Shown here piece by piece: positions 9,690-19,201 of a stretch of DNA of 64,000 bases (position 1 is its first letter; each line of letters starts with the position of its first letter). This DNA is from Hyphomicrobiales bacterium (GTDB lineage: Bacteria; Pseudomonadota; Alphaproteobacteria; Rhizobiales; Ancalomicrobiaceae): positions 124,001 through 188,000 of the forward strand of contig JAJTBO010000002.1 of the NCBI GenBank assembly GCA_021286855.1, in the 5' to 3' direction. Under the pieces are notes generated by a model. The model was not told where the DNA came from and searched no databases. It worked only from the letters and a program-made list of their open reading frames with translations. Both the position numbers and the translations under genes were made by a program.

Positions 9690-10538
9690 TCACCTCTCCA
9701 CCGGCTCGATCGACGCAGGATCGTCGATCGCCATACGCGGCGCTTCGCCGCGACGTTGCACCACGCCTCGGACGCGGACGCTCCGTCCGCGCAGGCGGTC
9801 GATGGACAATCCCGCCCGCTCGAAGCGGACTCGGTCCTTATCGTTCATGACCACGGCGAAGTCACGCACGATGTCTTCGCCGAAGTTCAACCATGTCCGG
9901 CCGCCGGATCGCCCGATCGAGCGGACGACGCCTTCGGCCACGACGGTGTCGCCGACGCGTTCGGCGAGCCGGCGGTCGGCGGGGCGGACGGCGTGGACCG
10001 CTTCGCCCCACAGGCCGCGCCGGCCGGTCCGCGCCGCCGTCTCCCGCAGGAGGAGCGCCGCGACGCAGATCGCGTCGTCCCGCCGCGGCGCGACGCGCAG
10101 GACGCCCTCGGCGGCGAGGTCGCCTTCGATCCAATGACCGGTTTCGGTGTCGACAAGATGGCCGACGCGTCGCCCCCAGCGATCTTCGCCGAGATCTAGC
10201 AGCGACAGTTCGCGCCCCTCGATGCGATCGGTCAACGCGCGACGGGCGGCCTCGGCGGCCGCGGCCTCGACGGCGCGGGCGTCGGGATCGAGGTGGGTCA
10301 GCGACGGCGGGGGAACCTCGACGTCGGCGAGACGGAGGCGGCGGCCGTCGAGGAGGCGAAGCTCGTCGCCGGAGACGGCGGTCTCGGCCCAGACGGTTTC
10401 GCGCGGCCCGTCGAGGCAGAGGGCTTCGGAGGCGACGGCCGCCGCGGGCGCGAGGAGGGCGACGGCGGGTCCGACGGCGCGGGCGAGACGGACGAGCGTC
10501 TCGGTGAGGGCGCGAACGTGCGGACGAACGCCGGACAT
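9690..10538 (-). CDS. Secreted thermonuclease (SNase)-like protein
   Basis: A 282-residue exported protein with a staphylococcal-nuclease-like fold. The start at 10538 gives an Arg-containing n-region, a hydrophobic core (VGPAVALLAPAAAVAS) and a likely cleavage site near ASEA. A longer frame runs upstream into the tRNA-Arg gene and is not credible. Nuclease motifs are recognisable: GRRLRLADVEVP, and DRWGRRVG for the Arg87 region. The acidic metal ligands are less clear, so activity is uncertain. The C-terminal 100 residues (GRTWLNFGED to RVRGVVQRRG) look like an OB-fold domain. It is translated just ahead of the M48 protease. Confidence 0.8.
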   Translation of the reverse strand: MSGVRPHVRALTETLVRLARAVGPAVALLAPAAAVASEALCLDGPRETVWAETAVSGDELRLLDGRRLRLADVEVPPPSLTHLDPDARAVEAAAAEAARRALTDRIEGRELSLLDLGEDRWGRRVGHLVDTETGHWIEGDLAAEGVLRVAPRRDDAICVAALLLRETAARTGRRGLWGEAVHAVRPADRRLAERVGDTVVAEGVVRSIGRSGGRTWLNFGEDIVRDFAVVMNDKDRVRFERAGLSIDRLRGRSVRVRGVVQRRGEAPRMAIDDPASIEPVER

Positions 10539-10607
10539 GCGGAGACCTCGCGCTTCCTGCTGCGCCGAGAAACGAAACATGTTATGCGAGCCGCGTCGAG
10601 TGGCGCT

Positions 10608-10684
<77 letters not shown>

Positions 10685-10707
10685 TTTCGCATCGTCGCGA
10701 AAAATCT

Positions 10708-12636
10708 TCAGGCGTCGGAACGAAGCCGGCGGTGCAGCGTCGAGCGATGCACGCCGAGACGGGCGGCGGCGCGGGTCAGGTTGCCGCCGGCGGCCTCGAC
10801 CGCCTCGCGCATCGCCGCGCGCGTGAGCCCGGCCAGATCGGTTTCCCCCGCGATCCCCCCCGATGACGGCGGCCGGGCGTCGCGGGCGCGGCGCAGGTCG
10901 GCGGGCAGGGCGTCGAGGCCGAGGCGTTCGCCGGGTTCGGCGAGAATGGCGAGGGTGCGCAGCGTCGCGGTCAGTTGGCGGAAGTTGCCGGGCCAGTCGG
11001 CGGCGGCGAGACGGGCCAGCGCCTCGGGCGAAAGATGCGCGCCGCTCTCCGCGGCGACATCGCGCCACAGACGTTCGATCACTTCGGGAAGATCGGCGCG
11101 CCCGCGCAAGGGTTCGAGCGCCACTGTGTATTGGGCGATGCGGAAATAGAGATCCTGGCGGAAGGCTCGTCGCTCGACCGCTTCGGCCAAGCCGACGTGG
11201 GTGGCGCAGACCAGGGCGAAATCGACCGGGACCGGCCGACCGCCGCCGAGCGGCGTCACCTCGCGCTCCTGCAGGGCGCGCAACAGCCGCGCCTGGAGGG
11301 CGAGCGGCATGTCGCCGATCTCGTCGAGGAAGAGGACGCCGCCGTCGGCCTCGCGCAACAGGCCCTTCGAGCCGCGGCGACGCGCGCCGGTGAAGGCGCC
11401 CTCCTCGTAACCGAAGAGCTCGGCCTCGATCAGGCCTTCCGGCAAGGCGGCGCAGTTGACCGCGACGAAGGGGCGGTCGCTGCGGCGGCTGCCGGCATGC
11501 AGGGCGCGGGCGAAGACCTCCTTGCCGGTGCCGGTCTCGCCCTCGACGAGGACGGGGACGTCGGCGTCGACGAGGCGGACGGCGCGGGCGAGCGCGCGGG
11601 CGCGGCCGTCGTCCCAGACGATGTTGGCGTCCGAGCGGGCGCGCTGCGCGGCGGAGGCGGACGAGGGCGTCGCCGCCGGCCGGTTCGCGGCGACCGGGGC
11701 GGGACGGCTGGTCTGGCCGAACAGGGGGCGACCGGCGGCGGTGGTGAGCCGCGCGACTTCGCCCGCGGCGGCGCGGGGGCCGGCGAAGATCTCGGCCCAA
11801 CGGGTCGCGCCGAGCGCCTCCCAGTCGAGGCCGAGAAGTTCGAGCGCCGGTCGGGTCGCGCCGACGAGACGATCGCCCTCGAAGGCGAGGAGACCTTCGT
11901 GCGGGCCGCCGATCTCGGCGGGATCGCGATGGAGACGGACGATCTCGTGCGCGCTCTGCGTCGCGGAGAAGAGGCGATGCTCGATCGCGGCGACGGCGCG
12001 GCGGACGAGGGCGGGGGCATGCACGTGCTGCACCTCGACGTGGCTCGACAGATCGAGCGCGCCGATCACCGTGCCGCAGGGGCCGAGGATCGGCGCGGCG
12101 GTGCAGGAGAGGATGCGGTGCGTGTCGAAGAAGTGCTCGGCGCCGAGGACCGAAATGTCGCGCCGTTCGGCCAATGCCGCGCCGATGGCGTTGGTGCCGG
12201 TGGTCGCCTCGGCCCATGCGACGCCGGGCTTGAGGGCGAGGCGGGCGGCCTTGGCGGCGAATTCGGTCGAACCGAGCGTATCGAGCACCAGACCGTCGGC
12301 GTCGGTGAGGATGACGATGCCGCCGGCGGCGCGCGCCTCCTCGTGCAACAGGCGGATCTCGCCGCGCGCCGCTTCGACCAGCCGTTCGGCGCGTTCTTGG
12401 CGCTCGCGCAAGGCCGCGCGGCCGAGCGGTTCGACCTCCGGCCGCCGGGCCATGTCGAGACCGAGGGCGGCGCACCGCCGCCACGAGCGCAGGATCGGGG
12501 CGGGGAGGACGTCCTCGGGGGCCTCGCCGCGGCTCAGAAACTGACGGCGGATCGTGCTCAGGAGATGGGCGTCGAGCCGGCGCTGCGGCGCGGCGACGGC
12601 GAAGCCCGAGCGACGCCCGGGCGGCAGGGCCTGCAT
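10708..12636 (-). CDS. acoR: AcoR-type sigma-54-dependent transcriptional activator
   Basis: A 642-residue enhancer-binding protein of the AcoR class. An N-terminal GAF-like sensor region ([38 protein letters not shown]) precedes an AAA+ domain with Walker [10 protein letters not shown], the sigma-54 contact loop GAFTGA and Walker [15 protein letters not shown] Fis-type helix-turn-helix ([20 protein letters not shown]) ends the protein. Start 12636 was chosen because GGAGGA lies 6 nt upstream; a start 21 codons earlier is possible. It is divergent from the aldehyde dehydrogenase, whose promoter carries a sigma-54 -24/-12 element, so that gene is very likely its target. The inducer (acetoin, alcohols or aldehydes in relatives) cannot be read from the sequence. 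Confidence 0.93.
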   Translation of the reverse strand: MQALPPGRRSGFAVAAPQRRLDAHLLSTIRRQFLSRGEAPEDVLPAPILRSWRRCAALGLDMARRPEVEPLGRAALRERQERAERLVEAARGEIRLLHEEARAAGGIVILTDADGLVLDTLGSTEFAAKAARLALKPGVAWAEATTGTNAIGAALAERRDISVLGAEHFFDTHRILSCTAAPILGPCGTVIGALDLSSHVEVQHVHAPALVRRAVAAIEHRLFSATQSAHEIVRLHRDPAEIGGPHEGLLAFEGDRLVGATRPALELLGLDWEALGATRWAEIFAGPRAAAGEVARLTTAAGRPLFGQTSRPAPVAANRPAATPSSASAAQRARSDANIVWDDGRARALARAVRLVDADVPVLVEGETGTGKEVFARALHAGSRRSDRPFVAVNCAALPEGLIEAELFGYEEGAFTGARRRGSKGLLREADGGVLFLDEIGDMPLALQARLLRALQEREVTPLGGGRPVPVDFALVCATHVGLAEAVERRAFRQDLYFRIAQYTVALEPLRGRADLPEVIERLWRDVAAESGAHLSPEALARLAAADWPGNFRQLTATLRTLAILAEPGERLGLDALPADLRRARDARPPSSGGIAGETDLAGLTRAAMREAVEAAGGNLTRAAARLGVHRSTLHRRLRSDA

Positions 12637-12720
12637 GGACGGTCCTCCGATCGCAGGTCTCGTCGTTTCGATCGAACGAGCCGTTGATTCCATTATCATT
12701 TTCGTTTCGGTCGACGCGGG

Positions 12721-12748
12721 CGTCGCATCACCGTCGCATCTTGCGACG
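12721..12748. promoter_or_regulatory. Candidate activator (enhancer) site for the AcoR-type regulator
   Basis: CGTCGCA occurs at 12721-12727 and 12732-12738, and its exact inverse TGCGACG at 12742-12748. The last two form a perfect 7-bp inverted repeat with a 3-nt spacer. The site is about 170 bp upstream of the -24/-12 promoter at 12915, a normal distance for sigma-54 enhancers. That AcoR binds here is inference. Confidence 0.5.
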
Positions 12749-12914
12749 GTCGACGTCGCGCAGCGTCGCCGGATCCGACGACCCTACCGCAACGCCGTCG
12801 ATGCGTCCATCCGAAGGGCCGAATCAGGCATGCGAAACGATTGAAGGCGTCTTTTTGAGGAAACAATCGCTTACCGCGGCGCAGCATGAATCGATGCGGT
12901 CACGACGCCCCGTC

Positions 12915-12930
12915 TGGCACGGCTCTGGCA
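12915..12930 (+). promoter_or_regulatory. Sigma-54 (-24/-12) promoter of the aldehyde dehydrogenase
   Basis: TGGCACG, four bases and TGGCA match the RpoN consensus TGGCACG-N4-TTGCW at every defined position but one. GG and GC have the required spacing. The start codon lies 37 nt downstream, and an AcoR-type activator gene is divergent. Confidence 0.75.
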
Positions 12931-12966
12931 ATTCCTTCCGGACCAGAACCCTGGGAGGAAACAAAC

Positions 12967-14487
12967 ATGAATCAACCCGTCACCACCACGTCGACCCCGG
13001 TCACGCCGTTCCGCGCCCGCTACGAGAACTTCATCGGCGGCAAATGGGTCGCCCCCGTCGACGGCCGCTACTTCGACAACATCTCGCCGATCAACGGCCG
13101 GAAGATCTGCGAAGTGGCCCGTTCGCAGGCCGCCGACATCGAGCTCGCCCTCGACGCGGCGCATGCGGCGCGCGAAAGCTGGGGCCGCACCTCGGTCGCC
13201 CATCGCGCCTATCTGCTCAACCGCATCGCCGATCGGTTGGAAGAGAACCTCGCCACCCTGGCGCTGGCCGAGACCTGGGACAACGGCAAGCCGATCCGCG
13301 AGACGACGGCGGCCGACATCCCGCTCGCCATCGACCATTTCCGCTACTTCGCCGGCTGCGTGCGGGCGCAGGAGGGCACGCTTTCCGAGATCGACCACGA
13401 CACCATCGCCTATCACTTCCACGAGCCGCTCGGCGTGGTCGGTCAGATCATTCCGTGGAACTTCCCGATCCTGATGGCGGCCTGGAAGCTCGCTCCGGCG
13501 ATCGCCGCTGGCAACTGCGTGGTGATGAAGCCGGCGGAACAGACCCCGGCCTCGATCCTGGTCCTCGCCGAGATGATCCAGGACATCCTGCCGGCCGGCG
13601 TCCTCAACATCGTCAACGGCTTCGGCCTCGAGGCCGGCAAGCCGCTGGCGTCCTCGAACCGCATCGCCAAGATCGCGTTCACCGGCGAGACCTCGACCGG
13701 GCGTCTGATCATGCAGTACGCCTCGCAGAACCTGATCCCGGTGACGCTGGAGCTCGGCGGCAAGTCGCCGAACATCTTCTTCAAGGACGTCTGCGCCGAG
13801 GACGACGACTTCTTCGACAAGGCGGTCGAAGGTTTCGTGATGTTCGCGCTGAACCAGGGCGAGGTCTGCACCTGCCCGTCGCGCGCGCTGATCCAGGAAT
13901 CGATCTACGACAAGTTCATGGAACGCGCGATCAAGCGCGTCGAGGCGATCGTGCAGGGCAGCCCGCTCGATCCCTCGACGATGATCGGCGCGCAGGCCTC
14001 GTCGGAGCAGATGGAGAAGATCCTCTCCTACATCGACATCGGCCGTCAGGAAGGCGCGGAACTGCTCACCGGCGGCGCGCGCAACCACCTCGGCGGCGAC
14101 CTCGAGGGCGGTTTCTACGTCAAGCCGACGGTGTTCCACGGCAACAACAAGATGCGGATCTTCCAGGAGGAGATCTTCGGGCCCGTCGTGTCGGTGACCA
14201 CCTTCAAGGACGAAGACGAAGCCCTGCACATCGCCAACGACACGCTCTACGGGCTGGGCGCCGGCGTGTGGTCGCGCGACGCCAACACGCTCTATCGCTT
14301 CGGCCGCAACATTCAGGCCGGCCGCGTGTGGACCAACTGCTATCACGCCTATCCGGCCCACGCGGCCTTCGGCGGCTACAAGCAGTCGGGCATCGGTCGC
14401 GAGACCCACTCGATGATGCTCGACCACTATCAGCAGACCAAGAACCTCCTGGTCTCCTACTCTCCGAAGAAGCTCGGCTTCTTCTGA
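12967..14487 (+). CDS. NAD-dependent aldehyde dehydrogenase (ExaC/AcoD type)
   Basis: A 506-residue aldehyde dehydrogenase that oxidises an aldehyde to the acid with NAD(P)+. Cofactor motif IPWNFP is at 162-167, general base Glu262 in LELGGKSP and catalytic Cys301 in [11 protein letters not shown]. The sequence and length match the acetaldehyde dehydrogenase group (ExaC, AcoD) used in alcohol and acetoin breakdown. ATG 12967 follows GGAGGA (12954-12959) with a 7-nt gap, which rules out the longer frame. It is driven by a sigma-54 promoter, controlled by the divergent AcoR-type gene, and followed by a DUF779 gene, a common partner of this dehydrogenase group. A hairpin separates the two. Confidence 0.95.
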   Translation: MNQPVTTTSTPVTPFRARYENFIGGKWVAPVDGRYFDNISPINGRKICEVARSQAADIELALDAAHAARESWGRTSVAHRAYLLNRIADRLEENLATLALAETWDNGKPIRETTAADIPLAIDHFRYFAGCVRAQEGTLSEIDHDTIAYHFHEPLGVVGQIIPWNFPILMAAWKLAPAIAAGNCVVMKPAEQTPASILVLAEMIQDILPAGVLNIVNGFGLEAGKPLASSNRIAKIAFTGETSTGRLIMQYASQNLIPVTLELGGKSPNIFFKDVCAEDDDFFDKAVEGFVMFALNQGEVCTCPSRALIQESIYDKFMERAIKRVEAIVQGSPLDPSTMIGAQASSEQMEKILSYIDIGRQEGAELLTGGARNHLGGDLEGGFYVKPTVFHGNNKMRIFQEEIFGPVVSVTTFKDEDEALHIANDTLYGLGAGVWSRDANTLYRFGRNIQAGRVWTNCYHAYPAHAAFGGYKQSGIGRETHSMMLDHYQQTKNLLVSYSPKKLGFF

Positions 14488-14570
14488 TCCGGCTCGCGGG
14501 CGGCACGCCATTCTCCGCCCGCGCCTCCCGGGCCGTGAGGGTCGAACTTTCCCTTCCTCCGGCTCCGACT

Positions 14571-14606
14571 GGGCCGCGCCCGTCCCCCGGGCGCGGTCCA
14601 CTTTTT
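14571..14606 (+). terminator. Terminator or attenuator between aldehyde dehydrogenase and DUF779 genes
   Basis: A GC-rich stem (14571-14582 with 14588-14599, about 12 bp including one G-T pair) has a 5-nt loop and is followed by ACTTTTT. It sits 84 nt after the dehydrogenase stop and 27 nt before the DUF779 start, so it may lower expression of the second gene. Confidence 0.75.
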
Positions 14607-14632
14607 CCGGATTTTCCAAAGAGGAGACGACG

Positions 14633-15085
14633 ATGACCGACGACGAGGCGATCGGCGACGCCCTTCTCGCCGCCCCGGACGGGACGCCCTTGCGGGTCAC
14701 CGCGACGCCGGCGGCGCTCGCCTTCCTCGCCGAACTGGTCGCCCGGCACGGACCGGTGTTGTTCCATCAATCCGGGGGCTGTTGCGACGGCTCCGCGCCG
14801 ATGTGTTGGCCCGAAGGCGACTTCGTGGTCGGCGACGAGGACATTCGGCTCGGCGAGATCGGCGGCGCGCCGTTCCACATGTCGCGGGCGCAGTTCGACT
14901 ACTGGAAGCACACCCAGCTGATCATCGACGTGATCCCCGGCATGGGCGGCATGTTCAGCCTCGACAACGGCACCGGCCGGCGCTTTCTGACCCGATCGCG
15001 TCTCTTCGACGATGCGGAGCTCGCCCGCCTGTCGCCGCTCCGAGGGAGCGGCGGGCGCGTTCGAACAAATTCGTCAGCGAGTTGA
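14633..15085 (+). CDS. DUF779 domain protein
   Basis: A 150-residue protein of the DUF779 family, recognised by the block VLFHQSGGCCDGSAPMCWP, then DFVVGDEDIRLGEIGG and IDVIPGMGGMFSLDNG. Conserved Cys residues in GGCCDGSAPMC could bind metal, but the function is unknown. Family members commonly sit next to ExaC/AcoD-type aldehyde dehydrogenases, as here. The ATG at 14633 has GAGGAGA at 14621-14627. The last 25 residues look unconserved. It may be read through the upstream hairpin or have its own promoter, which I cannot see. Confidence 0.88.
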   Translation: MTDDEAIGDALLAAPDGTPLRVTATPAALAFLAELVARHGPVLFHQSGGCCDGSAPMCWPEGDFVVGDEDIRLGEIGGAPFHMSRAQFDYWKHTQLIIDVIPGMGGMFSLDNGTGRRFLTRSRLFDDAELARLSPLRGSGGRVRTNSSAS

Positions 15086-15180
15086 CGATTAGGTCATTTT
15101 GATTGCGTGGACGGCGGTGGGATGCCACTCTTCCGGCGACAGAAGACGCGGCGGCGACGTCGCGCGTCAGGGAGGAACTC

Positions 15181-16104
15181 ATGCCGTTGCCCACCGCCCT
15201 TCGGGGCCGTCTCCGCCTGCCGGCGATCGTTTCGCCGATGTTCCTGGCGTCCGGTCCCGATCTCGTCGTCGCCTGCTGTCGGGCCGGCCTCGTCGGCGCC
15301 TTTCCGGCGCTGAACCAGCGGACGAGCGAGGGTTACGAGGCGTGGCTCGACGAGATCGAAGGGCGGCTCGACGGCGCGTCGGCGCCCTACGGCGTCAATC
15401 TGATCGTCCACGGCTCGAACAAGCGGCTGATGGCCGACCTCGAGGTCACGGCGCGGCGGAAAGTGCCCCTGGTGATCACCTCGCTCGGCGCGGTCAAGGA
15501 GGTGGTCGACGCGGTCCATGCCTATGGCGGCTTGGTCTTTCACGACGTGATCAACCGGCGGCACGCGGAGAAGGCGGCGGAAGCCGGGGTCGACGGGATC
15601 ATCGCGGTGTGCGCGGGGGCGGGCGGCCACGGCGGCACGCTCAGCCCGTTCGCCCTCGTTCCGGAGATCCGCTCGTTCTTTTCGGGCACGATCGTTCTCG
15701 CCGGGGCGATTTCGAGCGGCGAACAGATCGCCGCGGCGCGGCTGATCGGGGCGGATCTCGCCTATCTCGGCACGCGGTTCGTGGCGACGAAGGAGAGCAT
15801 GGCGGCGCCGGGCTTCAAGGAGATGATCGTCGCCTCGAAGGCGTCCGACATCGTCTACACCTCGGCGATCAGCGGCGTGAACGCCAATTTCCTGCGGCCC
15901 TCGATCGTCGCCGCCGGGCTCGATCCGGAGAATCTGCCGGCGCATACCAAGCTCGACATGGACGGCGAGGCCAAGGTCTGGAAGGACATCTGGTCGGCGG
16001 GGCAGGGGGTCGGCTCGATCGGCGACGCGCCGAGCGCGGGCGACCTCTGCGAACGGCTGATCGCGGAGTACGGCGCGGCCAAGGCGGCCGCCGCGGCGCT
16101 CTGA
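15181..16104 (+). CDS. Nitronate monooxygenase family protein
   Basis: A 307-residue FMN-dependent TIM-barrel protein of the nitronate monooxygenase/2-nitropropane dioxygenase family, which oxidises alkyl nitronates. Visible motifs are LPAIVSPMFLASGPDLVVACC at the N-terminus, YGVNLIVHGSN for the first strands, GVDGIIAVCAGAGGHGG for the flavin phosphate and active-site region, and AYLGTRFVATKES near the C-terminus. Several relatives have other oxidoreductase roles, so the substrate is uncertain. The ATG at 15181 follows GGGAGGA. The gene converges with the FkbH-like gene 16 bp away. Confidence 0.9.
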   Translation: MPLPTALRGRLRLPAIVSPMFLASGPDLVVACCRAGLVGAFPALNQRTSEGYEAWLDEIEGRLDGASAPYGVNLIVHGSNKRLMADLEVTARRKVPLVITSLGAVKEVVDAVHAYGGLVFHDVINRRHAEKAAEAGVDGIIAVCAGAGGHGGTLSPFALVPEIRSFFSGTIVLAGAISSGEQIAAARLIGADLAYLGTRFVATKESMAAPGFKEMIVASKASDIVYTSAISGVNANFLRPSIVAAGLDPENLPAHTKLDMDGEAKVWKDIWSAGQGVGSIGDAPSAGDLCERLIAEYGAAKAAAAAL

Positions 16105-16119
16105 TCCGCGAGGGATCGG

Positions 16120-17862
16120 TCAGACGATCTCGACGCTCACCCATTCGGGGGCCGGCGGCGGCGCGCCGACGATCCATCGGCCGTCGGCTTCGGTCATCCC
16201 CAGATCCCGCCAGAGGGTCGCGCAGGTCTTGTTGCGGCCGGTGTCGGCGAACAGAGCCGCCTGCGGGCGATGCTCCCGCAGCACGTGCGACAGGAGCGCG
16301 GTCTCGACGCCGAGGCCGAACACCCGGCACGACAGCACGACCTGTTCGATGACGCCGCCGCGCAGCGCCGCCACCGAGACCAGGCCGTTGTCGCCGAACT
16401 CGTCGCGCGCGGAGAGCGCGATCAGGGCGCCGCCCTCGCGGAAGAGAGCGTCGACCTCGGCGTCGCTCCATCGTTTCCCGGTCGTGTTGAACTGGTTGGT
16501 CTTGTTCAACAGCTCCACCGCGCGCGGGCGGTCGGGATCCTGCGGCCGGCGGATCGCGCGGATCCGCGCGACGATCTTCAGATCCCTCAAATAGTCGGCG
16601 CGCGACATCGTGGCGGCGGCGCGATCGCGTTGCGCCTTGGCCGCGATCATGTCCGTGCGATTGGCGGATTCCGCGGTGATCCGCGCGACCTGGGTGTGCG
16701 GCGAATAGAGAATGTGGCTGCGCCAGAGGCTCTCGTCGCCGCTCAGGGTTCGGATCGTCGGAAACGCGCGGGTGACCTCGTCGATCTCGCGCGGGTTGTC
16801 GTCGATGAACAGAACGTTGTCGGCCTGTAGATTGGTCGCCTCGAGGATCCTCCGAACGCTCTGCGATTTCGGCCCCCAATTGATCTCCGTGGCGCAGAAG
16901 TCCTCGATCTTCAGGCGAGCCCCCCAGACCTTGCCGAACCGCTCCACGGTTTCGTCGTGATCGTTCTTGCTGGCGATCGCCAGGAGGCCGCCGCGTCGTT
17001 TGAATTCGAGCAGGGCCTCGACATAGCCGAGCGGCCAACCTTCGGTATGAAGATGCGGAACGATCTCGTCGTATTCCGCCAAGACGCCGATCCACAAGGT
17101 GTTGTCGAGATCGGTGACGATCAGTTTGATCGGCCGATCGGCCTTCGCCACCATCAGCGCATGCCAGATGCGGACGACGATCGCGCGGTGGAAGGGGACC
17201 GAGAGCTTTCCCTTGATGCCGCCGTGGGTGAAGTGATTGACGTACCCGTCGTCGAGATCGCGATCGCCGAAGTGGCGCATCAGGTCGTTCAGCTCCAGGT
17301 AGTGGCAGGAGGGAAGACCTTCCAGCGCGTCGGCCATGGCGTCGTTCAGAGACGTGACGATGCGATGGAGAGAGCGACGGCGGCCGTTCAGCAGAAGTCC
17401 CTGATACGTCGCGACGGGTTCGAACAGCGACAGAACGAACACCGGAGCCCGGCCGTCGATCGCCGCGGCGACGTCGGCCAGAAGGACTTCGAGCCCGGCC
17501 CGCACCCGTTCCATGAACGCGGCGAGCTCGTCGTCGGAAGCGAACCGAAGGTGCGCGAGATCGTCGCCGAGGAGAGTGCGCAGGTTCGGCGACACGACGA
17601 CCGCGTCGTAGCCGCTCCAATCGGCGTCGGGGAGCGGGTCGTTCGGCCGGGACGAGAACAGATAGACGTCGGCGACGTCGCCGAGTTCGGCGAAGGCCTG
17701 GGACAACTTGTCGACCATGCAGGCGCCGAGCAGGGCGACGCGCAACGGGCGCGGATGTTCGCCCTCGACGGTTCCCGGCGCGATCATCAGGTAGTCGTGG
17801 CGCAGGCCTTCGACGTTGCGGCGGAGCCAGCGCGACAGGCGGATCTGAAGACGTGCCAACAT
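16120..17862 (-). CDS. FkbH-like HAD-superfamily protein
   Basis: A 580-residue three-part protein. Residues about 40-240 look like the SGNH-like N-terminal domain of FkbH relatives. A HAD phosphatase-type domain follows, with motif I DLDNTLW (251-257), SKND (298-301), the Lys of GPKS (about 332) and the acidic pair in FIDDNPRE (354-355). The C-terminal 120 residues, with KTNQFNTTGKRWS and SCRVFGLGVETALL, match the GNAT-like domain of the family. FkbH proteins dephosphorylate 1,3-bisphosphoglycerate and load the glyceryl unit on a carrier protein. No acyl carrier protein lies nearby, so the acceptor may be a glycan or lipid (inference). The gene lies 10 bp after a GT87-like gene and is probably co-transcribed with it. 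Confidence 0.88.
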   Translation of the reverse strand: MLARLQIRLSRWLRRNVEGLRHDYLMIAPGTVEGEHPRPLRVALLGACMVDKLSQAFAELGDVADVYLFSSRPNDPLPDADWSGYDAVVVSPNLRTLLGDDLAHLRFASDDELAAFMERVRAGLEVLLADVAAAIDGRAPVFVLSLFEPVATYQGLLLNGRRRSLHRIVTSLNDAMADALEGLPSCHYLELNDLMRHFGDRDLDDGYVNHFTHGGIKGKLSVPFHRAIVVRIWHALMVAKADRPIKLIVTDLDNTLWIGVLAEYDEIVPHLHTEGWPLGYVEALLEFKRRGGLLAIASKNDHDETVERFGKVWGARLKIEDFCATEINWGPKSQSVRRILEATNLQADNVLFIDDNPREIDEVTRAFPTIRTLSGDESLWRSHILYSPHTQVARITAESANRTDMIAAKAQRDRAAATMSRADYLRDLKIVARIRAIRRPQDPDRPRAVELLNKTNQFNTTGKRWSDAEVDALFREGGALIALSARDEFGDNGLVSVAALRGGVIEQVVLSCRVFGLGVETALLSHVLREHRPQAALFADTGRNKTCATLWRDLGMTEADGRWIVGAPPPAPEWVSVEIV

Positions 17863-17872
17863 GGGGAAGTCG

Positions 17873-19201
17873 TCACCCTCTCAGGTGGAGGTTCGTCTCG
17901 GTCGGAAGCGGCCGCGGGGGGGATGGGCGCAGCAGGGCCGACAGGCATCCGATCCACAAGGCCACGAGACCGAGGGTCGGCAGGCCCGACCACAGGAAGG
18001 CGTCGTAGAGGAGACGGCCGACGAGATCCTTGTTGACCGCGAGTGCGACGACCAGAGCGACGGCCAGCGTGGCGCCGGCCCAACGGTCCGCGCCCGACGA
18101 CGCGCGACGGGCGAGGAGCGCCGCGGCGGGAGCGACGATCGGGAAATGGGCGAGACCCGACATCAGCGAGAAGAGGAGCATCAACAGCGGCACGATCGCC
18201 AGCTCCGTCGCGAAGGCCGCGCGGTTCGTCGCCGCGTCGGCCCCGATCGCGGCCCGACGCCGATCGGCGAGGAAGGAGACGAGGAAGGTCGCGACGCCCA
18301 TCGCCAGCATGATCGCATAGGTCAGCAGCTTCAACGGCCGCGCCTCGACGAGGGACGCGCGGACGGCGATCGTGAGATCGGCGCCGTCTTGGACCAATCG
18401 GGTGTTGACCAGCCGCTGGATCGTGCCGCCGAGCGACTGGTTGTAGATGTTGTATCCCGAGCCGGAGGCCCAGGCGCCGAGCGTCGCGTTCATGTCCGCC
18501 GCCGGGAGGATGATGCGTTTCAGCCAGAGGCCGAGCCACAGCCCCTCCGGCGCGCGGCCGACGAGATCGGGCAACAGGCTGACGCCGAGGGTCGTGGCGA
18601 CGAGGGCGACGGCGGCCAGCCAGTCGCGTCGCCACAGAAAGTAGATCAGGAACAGCAGCGGCGGCCCCTTGATCGCGGCGGCGAGCCCGATCAGGACGCC
18701 GGCGAGGAGCGAGCGCCGCTGCAACGCGGCCCACATGCCCAGCGCGACGAGGGCGTCGATCAACAGATCGGCCTGCTGGTGCAGCAGCGTGTTCCAGGCG
18801 TAGGGGGCGGCGACGACCGCGGCGAGGATCGCCGCCGTCCAGGCCCGGCGATTTTCGATCGACGGCTCGCCCAGACGTTCGCCGCCGGCGAGCCGCCAGG
18901 AGGCGAGCGCCAGCGCGCCGATCGCGGCGAGATTGACCGCGTAGAAGCCGAGACGAACGCCCCATTCGGGGAGGGGCACGAAGATCAGTCCCAGAAACGA
19001 TCCGAACGGGGGATAGAGATAGAGCGTGCCGGGATGGTAGATGTCCTCGCCCCGCCACAGTTCGCGCGAGGCGAGAACGAAGACCTGAGCCCATTCGGCG
19101 TCCGGCCGCACGAGCATCAACACGCCGACCACGACGACGAAGAGCGTGGCGACGATCGCGCCGAGCGGCAGCCATCCGATCCGACCGAGCCCCGTGGCCA
19201 T
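17873..19201 (-). CDS. GT87-like integral membrane glycosyltransferase (DUF2029)
   Basis: A 442-residue protein with about ten hydrophobic segments. The first is LGAIVATLFVVVVGVLMLV, followed by the loop motif YHPGTLYLYPPFGSFLG typical of the GT87 (DUF2029) group. These enzymes use polyprenyl-phosphate sugars, usually mannose, on the outer face of the inner membrane. An acidic loop residue in RGEDIYHPG fits the GT-C catalytic position. Start 19201 (MATGLGRIGW) follows AGGGAAG about 8 nt upstream, and the longer frame has no membrane-protein features. The pairing with an FkbH-like gene suggests glyceryl or similar decoration of a glycan, which is inference. Confidence 0.85.
   Translation of the reverse strand: MATGLGRIGWLPLGAIVATLFVVVVGVLMLVRPDAEWAQVFVLASRELWRGEDIYHPGTLYLYPPFGSFLGLIFVPLPEWGVRLGFYAVNLAAIGALALASWRLAGGERLGEPSIENRRAWTAAILAAVVAAPYAWNTLLHQQADLLIDALVALGMWAALQRRSLLAGVLIGLAAAIKGPPLLFLIYFLWRRDWLAAVALVATTLGVSLLPDLVGRAPEGLWLGLWLKRIILPAADMNATLGAWASGSGYNIYNQSLGGTIQRLVNTRLVQDGADLTIAVRASLVEARPLKLLTYAIMLAMGVATFLVSFLADRRRAAIGADAATNRAAFATELAIVPLLMLLFSLMSGLAHFPIVAPAAALLARRASSGADRWAGATLAVALVVALAVNKDLVGRLLYDAFLWSGLPTLGLVALWIGCLSALLRPSPPRPLPTETNLHLRG

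Noticed and set aside
8363-9850. Open frame opposite the M48 protease
   Set aside because: It is an antisense shadow of a clear lipoprotein protease with HEMAH.
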